Positions 53,137 to 61,273 of a DNA stretch of 64,000 bases are shown piece after piece; positions within the stretch are counted from its first letter, which is position 1, and each line of letters begins with the position of its first letter. The notes under the pieces are model-generated. The model had not been told where the DNA came from, ran no database searches, and saw only the letters and a program-made list of their open reading frames with translations. Location: positions 13,465 through 77,464 of the forward strand of contig JAEYPH010000015.1 in NCBI GenBank assembly GCA_023410875.1, read 5' to 3'. The stretch comes from Bacillota bacterium. GTDB lineage: Bacteria; Bacillota; Clostridia; Christensenellales; UMGS416. The position numbers and the translations under genes are program-made.

Positions 53137-53844
53137 TCAGTCCAATTCGTCGTCGATGAGCACGTTGTCGCCGGCGTGGGCGATCTCCGCCACGGCGACC
53201 TCCTTGAGGCCGGATTCCTCCACGCTGGCCCGCAGCTCCGCCGGCAGGCCCAGATCGCCGTTCAAATGCATGGGCAGCAGCCACCGGGGGCGTACGCTCA
53301 GCGCGAAGCGCATGGGCCCGCGCAGCGCGTGGCGGCCCAGGCGGGCGTCCACCGGGAACATGGCCGCGTCTATGGGCATGCCCTCCAGCGGTGCGATCTC
53401 GTCCAGGAAGCGCTGCTCGTCCCGCTTGAGCTCCGCCGGTGTGGATTCATCCTCCCAGTACCAATCGTTTAAGTCACCGGCGTGGAACACCGTCTTGCCC
53501 TCGAAGCCCGTGAGGAAGCTCACGCCCTCGTCGGTGGAGCCATAGGCGCGCACGGACACGCCCATGACCTCGGCTGTCTGGCCCTTTGCCAAAACATAAG
53601 CGCCGGGCAGGTCGGCGGGCACGCCGCGGGCCAGCACATAGGCCACGCGCTCATAATCGGCATAGTCGAAGATGGTCGGATTAAAATGATCATGGTGCCC
53701 ATGGGACACAAAAAACACGACGTCCTTGCGCCCGAAGGGCACGCGCTCCAACAGGGCCAACTCATCGGTATAATAATCGAAAACCAGGCAGGTGTTCCTG
53801 CCTTCCACCAAATATCCGCTGTGTCCCAGCAGTGTAACCTTCAT
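53137..53844 (-). CDS. MBL-fold metallohydrolase (UlaG-like)
   Basis: A 235-residue metallo-beta-lactamase-fold hydrolase. The metal-binding VSHGHHDHFNPTIFD holds HxHxDH. It then has FHAGDLNDWYWEDES, with the Asp ligand, and WLLPMHLNGDLG. It resembles UlaG-like enzymes. The gene is 25 bases upstream of the VOC gene in the same direction and may share its transcript. Substrate unknown. Confidence 0.86.
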   Translation of the reverse strand: MKVTLLGHSGYLVEGRNTCLVFDYYTDELALLERVPFGRKDVVFFVSHGHHDHFNPTIFDYADYERVAYVLARGVPADLPGAYVLAKGQTAEVMGVSVRAYGSTDEGVSFLTGFEGKTVFHAGDLNDWYWEDESTPAELKRDEQRFLDEIAPLEGMPIDAAMFPVDARLGRHALRGPMRFALSVRPRWLLPMHLNGDLGLPAELRASVEESGLKEVAVAEIAHAGDNVLIDDELD

Positions 53845-54049
53845 GGGGCCTCTTCCTCATCGCGGGCTGCTGCCCAAAATCCGGTGTCGCGGCACGGCAA
53901 TGGAGCCGTTGCCTCCGGTGATGCCCCATGATATCATGATGGTAAGCGGTTTTCAAGCGAACAGATCCAAAACCGCAAACCACGGCAGCACCGGGCTTAT
54001 CCTATTCTGGCGCACTGGCTGCCCGCGTATGCCTTGCACAGGAGGAACC

Positions 54050-55159
54050 ATGCTGGAAGTTGATCTGGAACGTTTCTGGCGCGACGACGCGCTCAGCCAC
54101 GGCGACAACTGTTTTGATCCGGCCGCGCCGCAAGCGGCGCTGGGCATCCACATGAGCGAAGAATGCGTGTACGCCGAGCTGGGCGAACCCGGCGACCCGT
54201 GGCTGACCGCGCCGCGGGAGCGCCGCCTGGAGCTCAACCGCCGCTACAACGACAAAGCAGAGCGCATCGTGGGCCGCCGCCTGCTACCCGAGGAGCTGCC
54301 CACCGACGACATGCAGCTGCCCCCTGTGGCCGGAATTCACGAGATCTTCGGCGGCAAATATGTGCAACACGGCGGCTCCATGTGGCTGCAGAGCTGCTGC
54401 GACACGCCGGAAACCCTGCGCGCCGTGTTGGACCGCGTGGACGAGCGCCAGCGAGACCTGCGCCAATGGCTGCTGCCGGCCAATTGGGAGCAGGAGAAGC
54501 GCCGCGTTTACGAGGCCTACGGCATTGTGCCCCACCGGGCGCGCGGGGTGCGCGGGCCGGTTACGCTGGCCATGTCGCTGTATGGCGTGGAGAACCTGAT
54601 CTATCTGATTGTGGACGACCCGGACCTGGCACAGCGCTTCTCCCAGGCCATCGGCGATCTGCTGTGCGACATCGCCGACATCATGGATGAAGAAGCAGGA
54701 GGAGGCAGGCCCGGCGGCTTCTGGTTCAACGACGACGACTGCTGCCTGCTGACGCCGCAGATGTATGAGTTCTTCGCCTTCCCCATTCTGGACCGCGTGT
54801 TCCGGCGCTACAGCCCCAACCCCGGCGATGTGCGATACCAGCATTCCGACAGCCCCATGGGCCATCTGCTGCCCATCCTGGCGCGGCTGAACCTGACCGG
54901 CTGCAATTTTGGCCCCACGCTCACCGTGGAGCAGATCCGCTCCCACATGCCTCGAACCCGCATCGACGGGCAGCTGGCCCCCTTTACATTCATGAACAAC
55001 GACGAGGACGCCATCATCGCCGAGGTGCGCCGCGACTGCGAGATGGCGCGGGGAGCCCGTGGGCTCAATGTGACCACGGCCGGCAGCATCAACAACGGCT
55101 CGCTGCTTACCAGCATGCGGGCGGTCATGTTCGCGATACAGAATTACGGAAGGTACTGA
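54050..55159 (+). CDS. UroD-like family protein
   Basis: A 369-residue protein of the uroporphyrinogen decarboxylase superfamily. In Clostridia such proteins are usually not heme enzymes but relatives of corrinoid methyltransferases. Segments include GVRGPVTLAMSLYGVENLIYLIVDDPDLA, GGFWFNDDDCCLLTPQMYEFF and NPGDVRYQHSDSPMGHLLP. The zinc ligands of MtaA-type proteins are not clear. The start has CAGGAGG. A heme pathway is absent. Function unknown. Confidence 0.8.
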   Translation: MLEVDLERFWRDDALSHGDNCFDPAAPQAALGIHMSEECVYAELGEPGDPWLTAPRERRLELNRRYNDKAERIVGRRLLPEELPTDDMQLPPVAGIHEIFGGKYVQHGGSMWLQSCCDTPETLRAVLDRVDERQRDLRQWLLPANWEQEKRRVYEAYGIVPHRARGVRGPVTLAMSLYGVENLIYLIVDDPDLAQRFSQAIGDLLCDIADIMDEEAGGGRPGGFWFNDDDCCLLTPQMYEFFAFPILDRVFRRYSPNPGDVRYQHSDSPMGHLLPILARLNLTGCNFGPTLTVEQIRSHMPRTRIDGQLAPFTFMNNDEDAIIAEVRRDCEMARGARGLNVTTAGSINNGSLLTSMRAVMFAIQNYGRY

Positions 55160-55190
55160 GGCAAAACACATCATAACCATTCATAAAAGC

Positions 55191-55224
55191 AAGCCCGCTG
55201 AAGATTCAGCGAGCTTGTTTTTTC
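55191..55224 (+). terminator. Terminator after the UroD-like gene
   Basis: AAGCCCGCTGAA pairs with TTCAGCGAGCTT and is followed by GTTTTTTCC. Confidence 0.8.
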
Positions 55225-55289
55225 CTATTGTGCATTAATTGAACAGGAAATTGATACTTACTTATAACTGCTGGGTCTGCTTATACTCT

Positions 55290-56000
55290 TTAAATCAATC
55301 TCCATTTATGCGACTTTGAATTATAACTAAGACATAATCCGTTTAGATTCTTCCTACATTTATCAAGTGCCTTATGAATGGAATCCAAATTATCAACAGA
55401 TCCTGCTTTATAAATCATAACTCCAGTTGTAAAGCTATTTTCAAAATCTATAATAATTCCATCCTTAGCCAAATTGTAGATATATCCCAAAATAGCATCT
55501 GGTAATGGTGATATATGCTTTTTTCTCCCTTTTAATTCGGTTAAAAGCTTATACGCGATTACTGACAAGTAATTTTTTGTTTCTTCCATAAATACCCTAA
55601 CAAACCATTCATCATCATGACTACAATAAGAATACTTGTTATCTAAATCACTAAAATAATGTGATAGTAAGGGTTTTGCCTTATGAGCAAAAAATAATAA
55701 CTCTGCCAATTGTTTATTTGAAAGATCATTTAAATGTTTTGAATTAGTGAAGTCAACCCAACAAAAATCCCCATAATCATACACATTTGATTTTGTAAAC
55801 TCTACAACATTCTCAGATGTTATATAGTGGAACAAATGTTCATAATTAAAAGCGGTATTGTTTGGATGGCCTTTAAGAACTAAAATGTTTCGCGGTTTTT
55901 CATTTATGCCATTATAAAATTCATTAAAAGATATCCCTGATGATTCAATATAACTTTCATTTTCGAAGATTCTAATGAAAGCAAACCATTTGTTTTTCAT
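55290..56000 (-). CDS. AT-rich hypothetical protein, probably acquired
   Basis: A 236-residue protein whose gene is clearly AT-rich, unlike the GC-rich neighbours, with codon usage dominated by A/T third positions (Asn, Lys, Ile, Tyr-rich protein). No domain is recognised; FFAHKAKPLLSHYFSDLDNKYSYCSHDDEWFVRV is the most aromatic segment. The ATG has GGAGC upstream. The composition indicates recent transfer, for instance from a low-GC Firmicute. No mobility gene is adjacent. Function unknown. Confidence 0.7.
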   Translation of the reverse strand: MKNKWFAFIRIFENESYIESSGISFNEFYNGINEKPRNILVLKGHPNNTAFNYEHLFHYITSENVVEFTKSNVYDYGDFCWVDFTNSKHLNDLSNKQLAELLFFAHKAKPLLSHYFSDLDNKYSYCSHDDEWFVRVFMEETKNYLSVIAYKLLTELKGRKKHISPLPDAILGYIYNLAKDGIIIDFENSFTTGVMIYKAGSVDNLDSIHKALDKCRKNLNGLCLSYNSKSHKWRLI

Positions 56001-56156
56001 TATTTAGCTCCTGCCCAGAATGCAATAATCGGCAGTCCAAAACTGCATGTTATAGGCATTATATAATCTTTGCTCTATACAGACAATATTCACAATATCC
56101 ACCTTTATATTGAGTAGATGTGTAGCGCATGACCCTGCTTCATCTCTCAGTGGGAG

Positions 56157-57017
56157 CTAGATATACTTTCTCATCCCGTCCTCATAGGCATCCTGGTCGC
56201 CGTTCTCCAGGCCGAAGAGCGCCTCTTGCAGCGCGAAAGTCTGGGCGTAGAACCGGGCGCGCTCCAGCATGTCCTCCAGGCCTGGGTAATGGGGAGCAAG
56301 CTCCCGCACGAAGGCCTCTCCATAGCCCATAGGCCCCATCAGCGACGCGATGTCCGCCGCGGGGTCGCCCAGGCGCACGGAGCCAGAGTCCAGCACCCGC
56401 ACCGTGCCTTCGTCGTCACAAAGCAGGTTGCCCGGCCCGAAATCGCCGTGCAGCACCACCGGGCTCACGTTGAAGTTGCTGTTCCGGTTCAAATGCCGCA
56501 CAAAGCTCCAGCGCACCGGCTCTATAGCGTCGGCTCCAAAGCGCGGAAAGAGCAGCGTGCTGACCTTCTGATAGAACTCCTGCCAGTGGCGGGCGGTGTC
56601 CGCCGGGGGCAGTTCAAGGCCCTCCAGCAGCCCGCAGGGCAACCCGTGCAGCGCCCGCAGAAAGCCGGCCAGCTGCGCGGCCACGGCAGCCTGGCGCGCC
56701 GGCGGCAGGCCTTGCAGCGCTTCGCTGGTCAACGGCCTGCCCTCCAGCCGCTCATAGCACAGTGCCCCTGCCGGCAGGCCGGAGCCCTCCCATGGCCGCG
56801 GGATGTCCAGCGGCAGCAGCCCCTGCAAACGCCGCAGCGCCTCTGCCTCCCGCAGGGCGCTCTGATCGCATTTGCTGTATTTGGAATATTTGCAAATAAA
56901 TCGTTCGTTGATCAGCGCCACGCGGCCATTCTGCCCCCCGGCCAGCCATCGCAGCGTCTGCACCGTCTGCCCGTCCGGCAAGCGGACAGCGGACGGCAAC
57001 AAGTTCATCGGCTTCAT
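56157..57017 (-). CDS. Aminoglycoside phosphotransferase family protein
   Basis: A 286-residue kinase-like protein of the APH/choline kinase superfamily. The catalytic loop is VLHGDFGPGNLL (HGD-N type) and the metal-binding segment is VRVLDSGSVRLGDPAADIASL. N-terminal ATP-site features are weaker (NERFICKYSK). Substrates in this family include aminoglycosides, but also other small alcohols, so resistance should not be assumed. Internal overlapping frames are shadows. Confidence 0.85.
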   Translation of the reverse strand: MKPMNLLPSAVRLPDGQTVQTLRWLAGGQNGRVALINERFICKYSKYSKCDQSALREAEALRRLQGLLPLDIPRPWEGSGLPAGALCYERLEGRPLTSEALQGLPPARQAAVAAQLAGFLRALHGLPCGLLEGLELPPADTARHWQEFYQKVSTLLFPRFGADAIEPVRWSFVRHLNRNSNFNVSPVVLHGDFGPGNLLCDDEGTVRVLDSGSVRLGDPAADIASLMGPMGYGEAFVRELAPHYPGLEDMLERARFYAQTFALQEALFGLENGDQDAYEDGMRKYI

Positions 57018-57170
57018 GCCCTCTCCAATCCAATCATACAGTGGCTAAATACACCGCAAAACGCATTGCCAAACAGGTTTGCGTTATAAGTTGGGGGCAA
57101 ATGGATCAAAATGACTTTTGTAAATGATCTTTTGTGAAAATAGTTTTACAAAGAATCCAACTATTTTACG

Positions 57171-57199
57171 TTTACAATACGGGCGTAAAGTTGTACCAT
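57171..57199 (+). promoter_or_regulatory. Promoter of the phospholipase-like gene
   Basis: TTTACA (57171-57176) and TACCAT (57194-57199) are separated by 17 bp. A nearby inverted repeat TTGTGAAA/TTTTACAA (57132-57151) could be an operator; it is not a Rex site by spacing. Confidence 0.5.
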
Positions 57200-57257
57200 A
57201 CCATCAGAAGCACCGCAAGGAATGCGGCAACCTTTCCAAGCAAACGACGGAGGATTC

Positions 57258-58052
57258 ATGCCTGATTTTTGGGCGCATCGGATTTGCGCCAGTTTGACAC
57301 TGGAACAACTGCACGGCAGCGAAGCCGCAGAGATATTATCCCGCAATCTCGGGAGTTACCGCCTGGGCAGCCAGGGCGCCGATCTTCTCTATTTCCGTCC
57401 GGTGCAGCTGCTCATGGGCCGCCGCGGCATCGTCTATCTGGCAAAGCTGCTGCACCAGGTGCCTGTGGACCAGTTGGCCACCATGACGCTATGGTATCTG
57501 CAAACGTGCAAGGGGCGTCAGTTCGAGAGCCTCTTCGCCTATACATGCGGCTTTTTGTGCCATCACGCCGTGGACCAACAGGTGCACCCGCTCATCGAAG
57601 GGCTCACATCCAGCACGCTGCGCCATCGCCGCATTGAGCTGGATCTGGACGCCTTCATGGCCCGGGAGCTGGACCGGGGCCCGGACCCGGGTCTCCGTCC
57701 GTGGGCGGGCATGTATGTTTCTGAGTTGGGCAGCCTGACCCAGTGGTACAACAGCCTCTTTTCGGAGCTTTACGACCGCACGGTCAAGCAGTCGGCCTGC
57801 AAAAAGGCCTACAAGACCATGCGCCGCGCAGCGTCCTTCATCCACAAGCCCCGCCGGCTGGCCAAACCCCGCCACAATGAAAAGGCGGTGCTGACCGAGC
57901 AGGAGCTGCGAGAGCTCACCGAGCGCGCAGTGGCCGGCGCGGCCCATGGAGCGGTGCTGGCACGGCGGCTGTATCTGCAGCTGCACGGCGAACCGGCGGC
58001 TTTGCAGCAAAAGCCTGCGCTGCGTTTGCTGGACACCACGGCGGCGCTCTGA
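57258..58052 (+). CDS. Zinc-dependent phospholipase C-like protein
   Basis: A 264-residue protein starting MPDFWAHRICASLTLEQL. It has FRPVQLLMGRRG, FAYTCGFLCHHAVDQQVHPLIE and a spread of His/Asp/Glu like the trinuclear zinc site of bacterial PLC/P1 nuclease relatives; the typical PDxWAH opening marks the clostridial family of this name. No signal peptide is seen, so intracellular action is likely. The ATG has GGAGGATTC. A terminator follows. Confidence 0.85.
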   Translation: MPDFWAHRICASLTLEQLHGSEAAEILSRNLGSYRLGSQGADLLYFRPVQLLMGRRGIVYLAKLLHQVPVDQLATMTLWYLQTCKGRQFESLFAYTCGFLCHHAVDQQVHPLIEGLTSSTLRHRRIELDLDAFMARELDRGPDPGLRPWAGMYVSELGSLTQWYNSLFSELYDRTVKQSACKKAYKTMRRAASFIHKPRRLAKPRHNEKAVLTEQELRELTERAVAGAAHGAVLARRLYLQLHGEPAALQQKPALRLLDTTAAL

Positions 58053-58070
58053 TTCATCGACAGAAATAAA

Positions 58071-58110
58071 AGAGAGGCACTACCTCATTGGCAGTGCCTC
58101 TCTGGTTTTA
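58071..58110. terminator. Shared terminator overlapping a coding end
   Basis: AGAGAGGCACT pairs with AGTGCCTCTCT and is followed by GGTTTTA on the plus strand and TTTTATTT on the minus strand. The last codons and stop of the minus-strand gene 58080-58862 lie within the stem. Confidence 0.85.
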
Positions 58111-58862
58111 TTGAGCTCGCTTTGTGAGGCGGCCGAGCCCAAGCGGAGAAATCGAACGGCGCCCATCGCCGAAAAGACCATCCACGGAACCAGAGAAGCC
58201 AGCGAGAAAAAAAGACCGAGAGTGCCGGCGGTGGAGGGGATCAACATTAGGATACCGGAGGATAAACCGATCGCAGCCATCGCCTTGCCGTAGACGGCGC
58301 TTTTGAACATAACTGCGGCTATGAGAATCAAACAAATCGCGCTTAATATATAGTACACATCGAATGCGGTGCCTTTCCATTGCGCGATCAGCACCTGCCC
58401 GGCGGCAAGGAGTGCGGATCTTTGCGGCTCAGCGACACTGCCTGTAAAGAGCCGGCTCAGAGACAGCATCTCAAAAGCCGGGTTGGATGAATAGTATGCT
58501 GCAGTGCCCAACAGACCGGTCATAAGGGCGATGAGCATCAAGGCCTCGTTCTTTCGCCTGAGCGAATGATAGAAGGCAAGATACATGACAGCTACGATGG
58601 TATTATTAATAATATATAGAAAGTCCAGGTGCATAAGGCCGAGAATCCAGCTGCTCTGAAACAGTTGAAACCACTCCGTTATGTTCTTTGGCGTCGGCCA
58701 TATGGTGAAGATCGCGATCTGCACAGGGATCAGGATCAGCATCGCTACGGTCGCCACACCGGCGATTCGGTAAAGCAGCCCCCATTTAGGGAGTCCCGTT
58801 TCGCTTTGGAGGCTGGTTAAATCCAGATCAGTGAGACTCTTGTCATATTTCGAAGTTTTCAC
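58080..58862 (-). CDS. DUF4386-like multi-spanning membrane protein
   Basis: A 260-residue protein with about six or seven hydrophobic helices (LLYRIAGVATVAMLILIPVQI to FFSLASLVPWMVFSAMGA). It resembles DUF4386 membrane proteins of unknown function. A GTG start with GGGGGA six bases upstream is preferred; it overlaps the FMN-binding gene by about 20 bases. It is the last gene of the TetR - flavodoxin - FMN-binding operon, so it may help with electron transfer or with assembly of the FMN protein. Confidence 0.6.
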   Translation of the reverse strand: MKTSKYDKSLTDLDLTSLQSETGLPKWGLLYRIAGVATVAMLILIPVQIAIFTIWPTPKNITEWFQLFQSSWILGLMHLDFLYIINNTIVAVMYLAFYHSLRRKNEALMLIALMTGLLGTAAYYSSNPAFEMLSLSRLFTGSVAEPQRSALLAAGQVLIAQWKGTAFDVYYILSAICLILIAAVMFKSAVYGKAMAAIGLSSGILMLIPSTAGTLGLFFSLASLVPWMVFSAMGAVRFLRLGSAASQSELNKTREALPMR

Positions 58863-59286
58863 ACACATTCCCCCAATCATGCAATTCGCGGTCGTTGAGC
58901 AGGGCATTCTCAATTGCCTTCAATATGACCCTGCTGCTGTAGGTGGCGCCCGACACGACATCCACCTGCAGGGATTGGAATTCAACCACCCTGCCGGGAA
59001 CCACCTCCGCAGGGGCTCCTTGTCCGTTGTTGTGCTTTAGCAGATCGATGGCGGCGATCCGGTGATCCTTTACCGTCACCTGGACCTCGGCGGAAACGGG
59101 AAAGACGGAATAGCTCCCGGTATAAACACCATCCTCGATCGAGGTCAAATCGACTTGCGCCATTTCCATATCCCCAAGCGACGCAAGCTTGGTCTCAATG
59201 GACGCCAGCATCCCTCTAACGCCAAGATAACCCGCGGCGGCAACCAAGAGTATTACCGCAAGAACAACGACATGTTTCCTTTTCAT
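58843..59286 (-). CDS. Membrane-anchored FMN-binding domain protein
   Basis: A 147-residue protein with one N-terminal helix (VVVLAVILLVAAAGYLG) and an FMN_bind domain like that in RnfG/NqrC and extracellular electron-transfer flavoproteins. The key stretch is VVSGATYSSRVILKAIENAL, where SGAT carries the Thr of covalent flavin attachment. It overlaps the upstream flavodoxin as ATGA. It likely moves electrons outside the membrane, fed from the flavodoxin side. A flavin transferase (ApbE) gene is not in the window. Confidence 0.85.
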   Translation of the reverse strand: MKRKHVVVLAVILLVAAAGYLGVRGMLASIETKLASLGDMEMAQVDLTSIEDGVYTGSYSVFPVSAEVQVTVKDHRIAAIDLLKHNNGQGAPAEVVPGRVVEFQSLQVDVVSGATYSSRVILKAIENALLNDRELHDWGNVCENFEI

Positions 59287-59762
59287 ACACTAAACTCCTT
59301 ATTACACAGCTTCTCGATCACATCCCGGATCAACTTTTCGCGTTTGGCGGCATTGGACCAGTTGACGATGCCCGATCCATAGAGGGCTGCGCCTTTGCTC
59401 TGGCAGATCTCCAGCATTTGCTTGAGCGCACGGGTTCCTCCCATCCACGGGTAGGGAAAGGCCTGTGTCATGAAACAAGCGGTCTTTTTGCCTCCAAGAG
59501 AACCAATGCCGGACATATAGGCCCGCATGACCGGCGAGAGCGCAAAGCCGCGCACCGGCGCGCCGTAAATCATCACATCGTACACGCTGGCATCGGGGCT
59601 TTCGGTGAGTCTGATCTTTCGGACATCGGATTCCTCATCATTGGCCGCGCACACCCTTTGAATGGATACAGAATGCCCGGCAGCTGTAAGCTTGTCCTGT
59701 AGCCTTTGCGCCACGCAAAGCGTGTTGCCCGTGCGAGAGTGAACGATAATGCCAACTTTCAT
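59283..59762 (-). CDS. Flavodoxin-like protein
   Basis: A 159-residue flavodoxin. The FMN phosphate loop is IIVHSRTGNTL (SxTGNT) and MIYGAPVRGFALSPVMRAYM forms the second flavin loop. Such proteins carry single electrons in place of ferredoxin or act as quinone-reductase-like WrbA relatives. The ATG at MKVGIIV has GGAGGCG. It is 20 bases after the end of the TetR gene and starts the flavin module. Confidence 0.9.
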   Translation of the reverse strand: MKVGIIVHSRTGNTLCVAQRLQDKLTAAGHSVSIQRVCAANDEESDVRKIRLTESPDASVYDVMIYGAPVRGFALSPVMRAYMSGIGSLGGKKTACFMTQAFPYPWMGGTRALKQMLEICQSKGAALYGSGIVNWSNAAKREKLIRDVIEKLCNKEFSV

Positions 59763-59781
59763 GATTGCGCCTCCATCTCCT

Positions 59782-60384
59782 TTATAGCAAATAATCGACA
59801 ATCTTATCCAGGTCGCGGTATAGGCTCGCCTGGTCACTCAATTCACCGTTTTTGGAGAAACTTAAGGTCAGCATGCCATGTATCGCGTAAATGGATATTT
59901 TGGCCACCGCTTCGATATCCTCAGGCTTCAGTCTTCCACTCAACACAAAGCTTTTGAACGTTTCCTTCCACATGGCGCCATAGTCCGGATCCGCAAAAGC
60001 ATCTTCCGATTCCCTGCTCGGTTTGTGCACCGAATAGAAGTAGAAAAACCTAAAAACATTGGGGTTGGTCAAATAGTATTCCATGTATGTTTTGAATACA
60101 TTTTTTATTCCTTCCTTATCCTCTATCGGATCATGCATTTTTCGCTGCAAGGCTTCCATCAACTCATGAATCATGAACAGCTTTGTCTCCCACAGCAGTT
60201 CATTCAAGTCCTCAAAATAATTGTACAGGGTTGGATACGAGTACCCCGCTGCATCCGCGACCTTGCGGACCGAGACGCTTTCCACCCCTTCCCTGGTAAT
60301 CATCTCTTTGGCTGCCTGAAGAAAAAACATCTTGCCTCTGTTCCGCTTGAGGTTCCGCTTTTCGGTTGTCTTTTTCTCGTCCAT
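59782..60384 (-). CDS. TetR-family regulator of the flavin operon
   Basis: A 200-residue TetR-type regulator with the HTH FLQAAKEMITREGVESVSVRKVADAAGYSYPTLYNYFEDLNELL. It is the first gene of the run TetR - flavodoxin - FMN-binding - DUF4386-like. A palindrome lies between the -35 and -10 of its promoter and is the likely operator. The ligand is unknown. The ATG has GGGAGAC. Confidence 0.9.
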   Translation of the reverse strand: MDEKKTTEKRNLKRNRGKMFFLQAAKEMITREGVESVSVRKVADAAGYSYPTLYNYFEDLNELLWETKLFMIHELMEALQRKMHDPIEDKEGIKNVFKTYMEYYLTNPNVFRFFYFYSVHKPSRESEDAFADPDYGAMWKETFKSFVLSGRLKPEDIEAVAKISIYAIHGMLTLSFSKNGELSDQASLYRDLDKIVDYLL

Positions 60385-60457
60385 GTGCAGTCTCCCGTTT
60401 CATATATGAATTGCATCTTATGGTCCCGAACTTTGTATATATATTTTTAATACTGTT

Positions 60458-60486
60458 ATTGTATTGCGTCAAGCTTGACGTGTCAA
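60458..60486 (-). promoter_or_regulatory. Promoter of the flavin operon with spacer palindrome
   Basis: On the minus strand TTGACA (60481-60486) and TACAAT (60458-60463) are 17 bp apart. CGTCAAGCTTGACG (60467-60480), a perfect 14-bp palindrome, fills the spacer, the classic place for a repressor operator. Confidence 0.75.
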
Positions 60487-60541
60487 TAGGAAAAATGCTA
60501 AAAGAAAGTACCTGCCGTATGTTTTACGCTCCTCACACCCG

Positions 60542-60570
60542 TTGACAGTGTTTCCATAGTTTGCTATGCT
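60542..60570 (+). promoter_or_regulatory. Promoter of the GNAT gene at 60611
   Basis: TTGACA (60542-60547) and TATGCT (60565-60570) are 17 bp apart, about 40 bp upstream of the start. Confidence 0.6.
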
Positions 60571-60610
60571 TGCGGCAATTTACCCGGCAACGGCCAGAAC
60601 GGAGGACATC

Positions 60611-61171
60611 ATGCTGACACACAAGGGTACGCAAACGCTGGAAACGAGCCGGCTGATCTTGCGGCGCTTCACGCTGGAGGATGCCCAGCCCATGTTCGAA
60701 CACTGGGCCAACGACGCAGACGTATGCAAATATATGACCTGGCCCCCGCACGGGCAGGTGGACACAACCCGCAACCTGCTAGAGCGCTGGGTCGCGGAAT
60801 ATGAGAACAACGCGGTGTATCACTGGGTCATTGAGCACAAGGCGGCAGGGCACATCATCGGCTCCATCGGGGCTATGCAGATGAACGAGCGCAACGATTG
60901 CTGCGAGGTGGGCTATTGCATTGCCAAGGCCTTCTGGGGCCAGGGGCTGACCACCGAGGCGCTGCGGGCAGTGCTGGGGTTTCTGTTCCGGGAGGTAGGC
61001 GTGCACCGCGTGGAAGCTCTCCACGACCTGGAGAACACCGCGTCCGGTCGCGTCATGCAGAAGGCCGGCATGACCTTTGAAGGCATCTTGCGCCAGAGCC
61101 ACCGCGACCGGGACGGTAACTTCCGCGACATGCGCCTATGGGCCATACTGGCGTCGGAGTTCCAGGTGTAA
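60611..61171 (+). CDS. RimJ/RimL-like GNAT acetyltransferase
   Basis: A 186-residue GNAT protein of the RimJ/RimL type, beginning LETSRLILRRFTLEDAQPMFEHWANDADVCKYM. The acetyl-CoA loop is VGYCIAKAFWGQGLTTEALRAVLGF; HDLENTASGRVMQKAGMTFEG follows. Family members acetylate ribosomal proteins or small molecules; this one cannot be assigned. The ATG has GGAGGACATC. Confidence 0.9.
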   Translation: MLTHKGTQTLETSRLILRRFTLEDAQPMFEHWANDADVCKYMTWPPHGQVDTTRNLLERWVAEYENNAVYHWVIEHKAAGHIIGSIGAMQMNERNDCCEVGYCIAKAFWGQGLTTEALRAVLGFLFREVGVHRVEALHDLENTASGRVMQKAGMTFEGILRQSHRDRDGNFRDMRLWAILASEFQV

Positions 61172-61273
61172 TGCAGCGGCTGTAAACTCGGCAAAAAAGG
61201 TTAAGAAAGATCTCCTACCGCGCGGTATCATGGTTGTGCAGCTGCAACCCAGCCCACGGAACGGAGGAAGACA

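Noticed and set aside
56157..57017. True aminoglycoside resistance enzyme
   Set aside because: The kinase motifs are general to the superfamily, and substrate residues cannot be assigned.
57132..57151. Rex operator
   Set aside because: The half-sites TTGTGA and TTACAA are 8 bp apart rather than 6 and imperfect, so it is at best a different operator.
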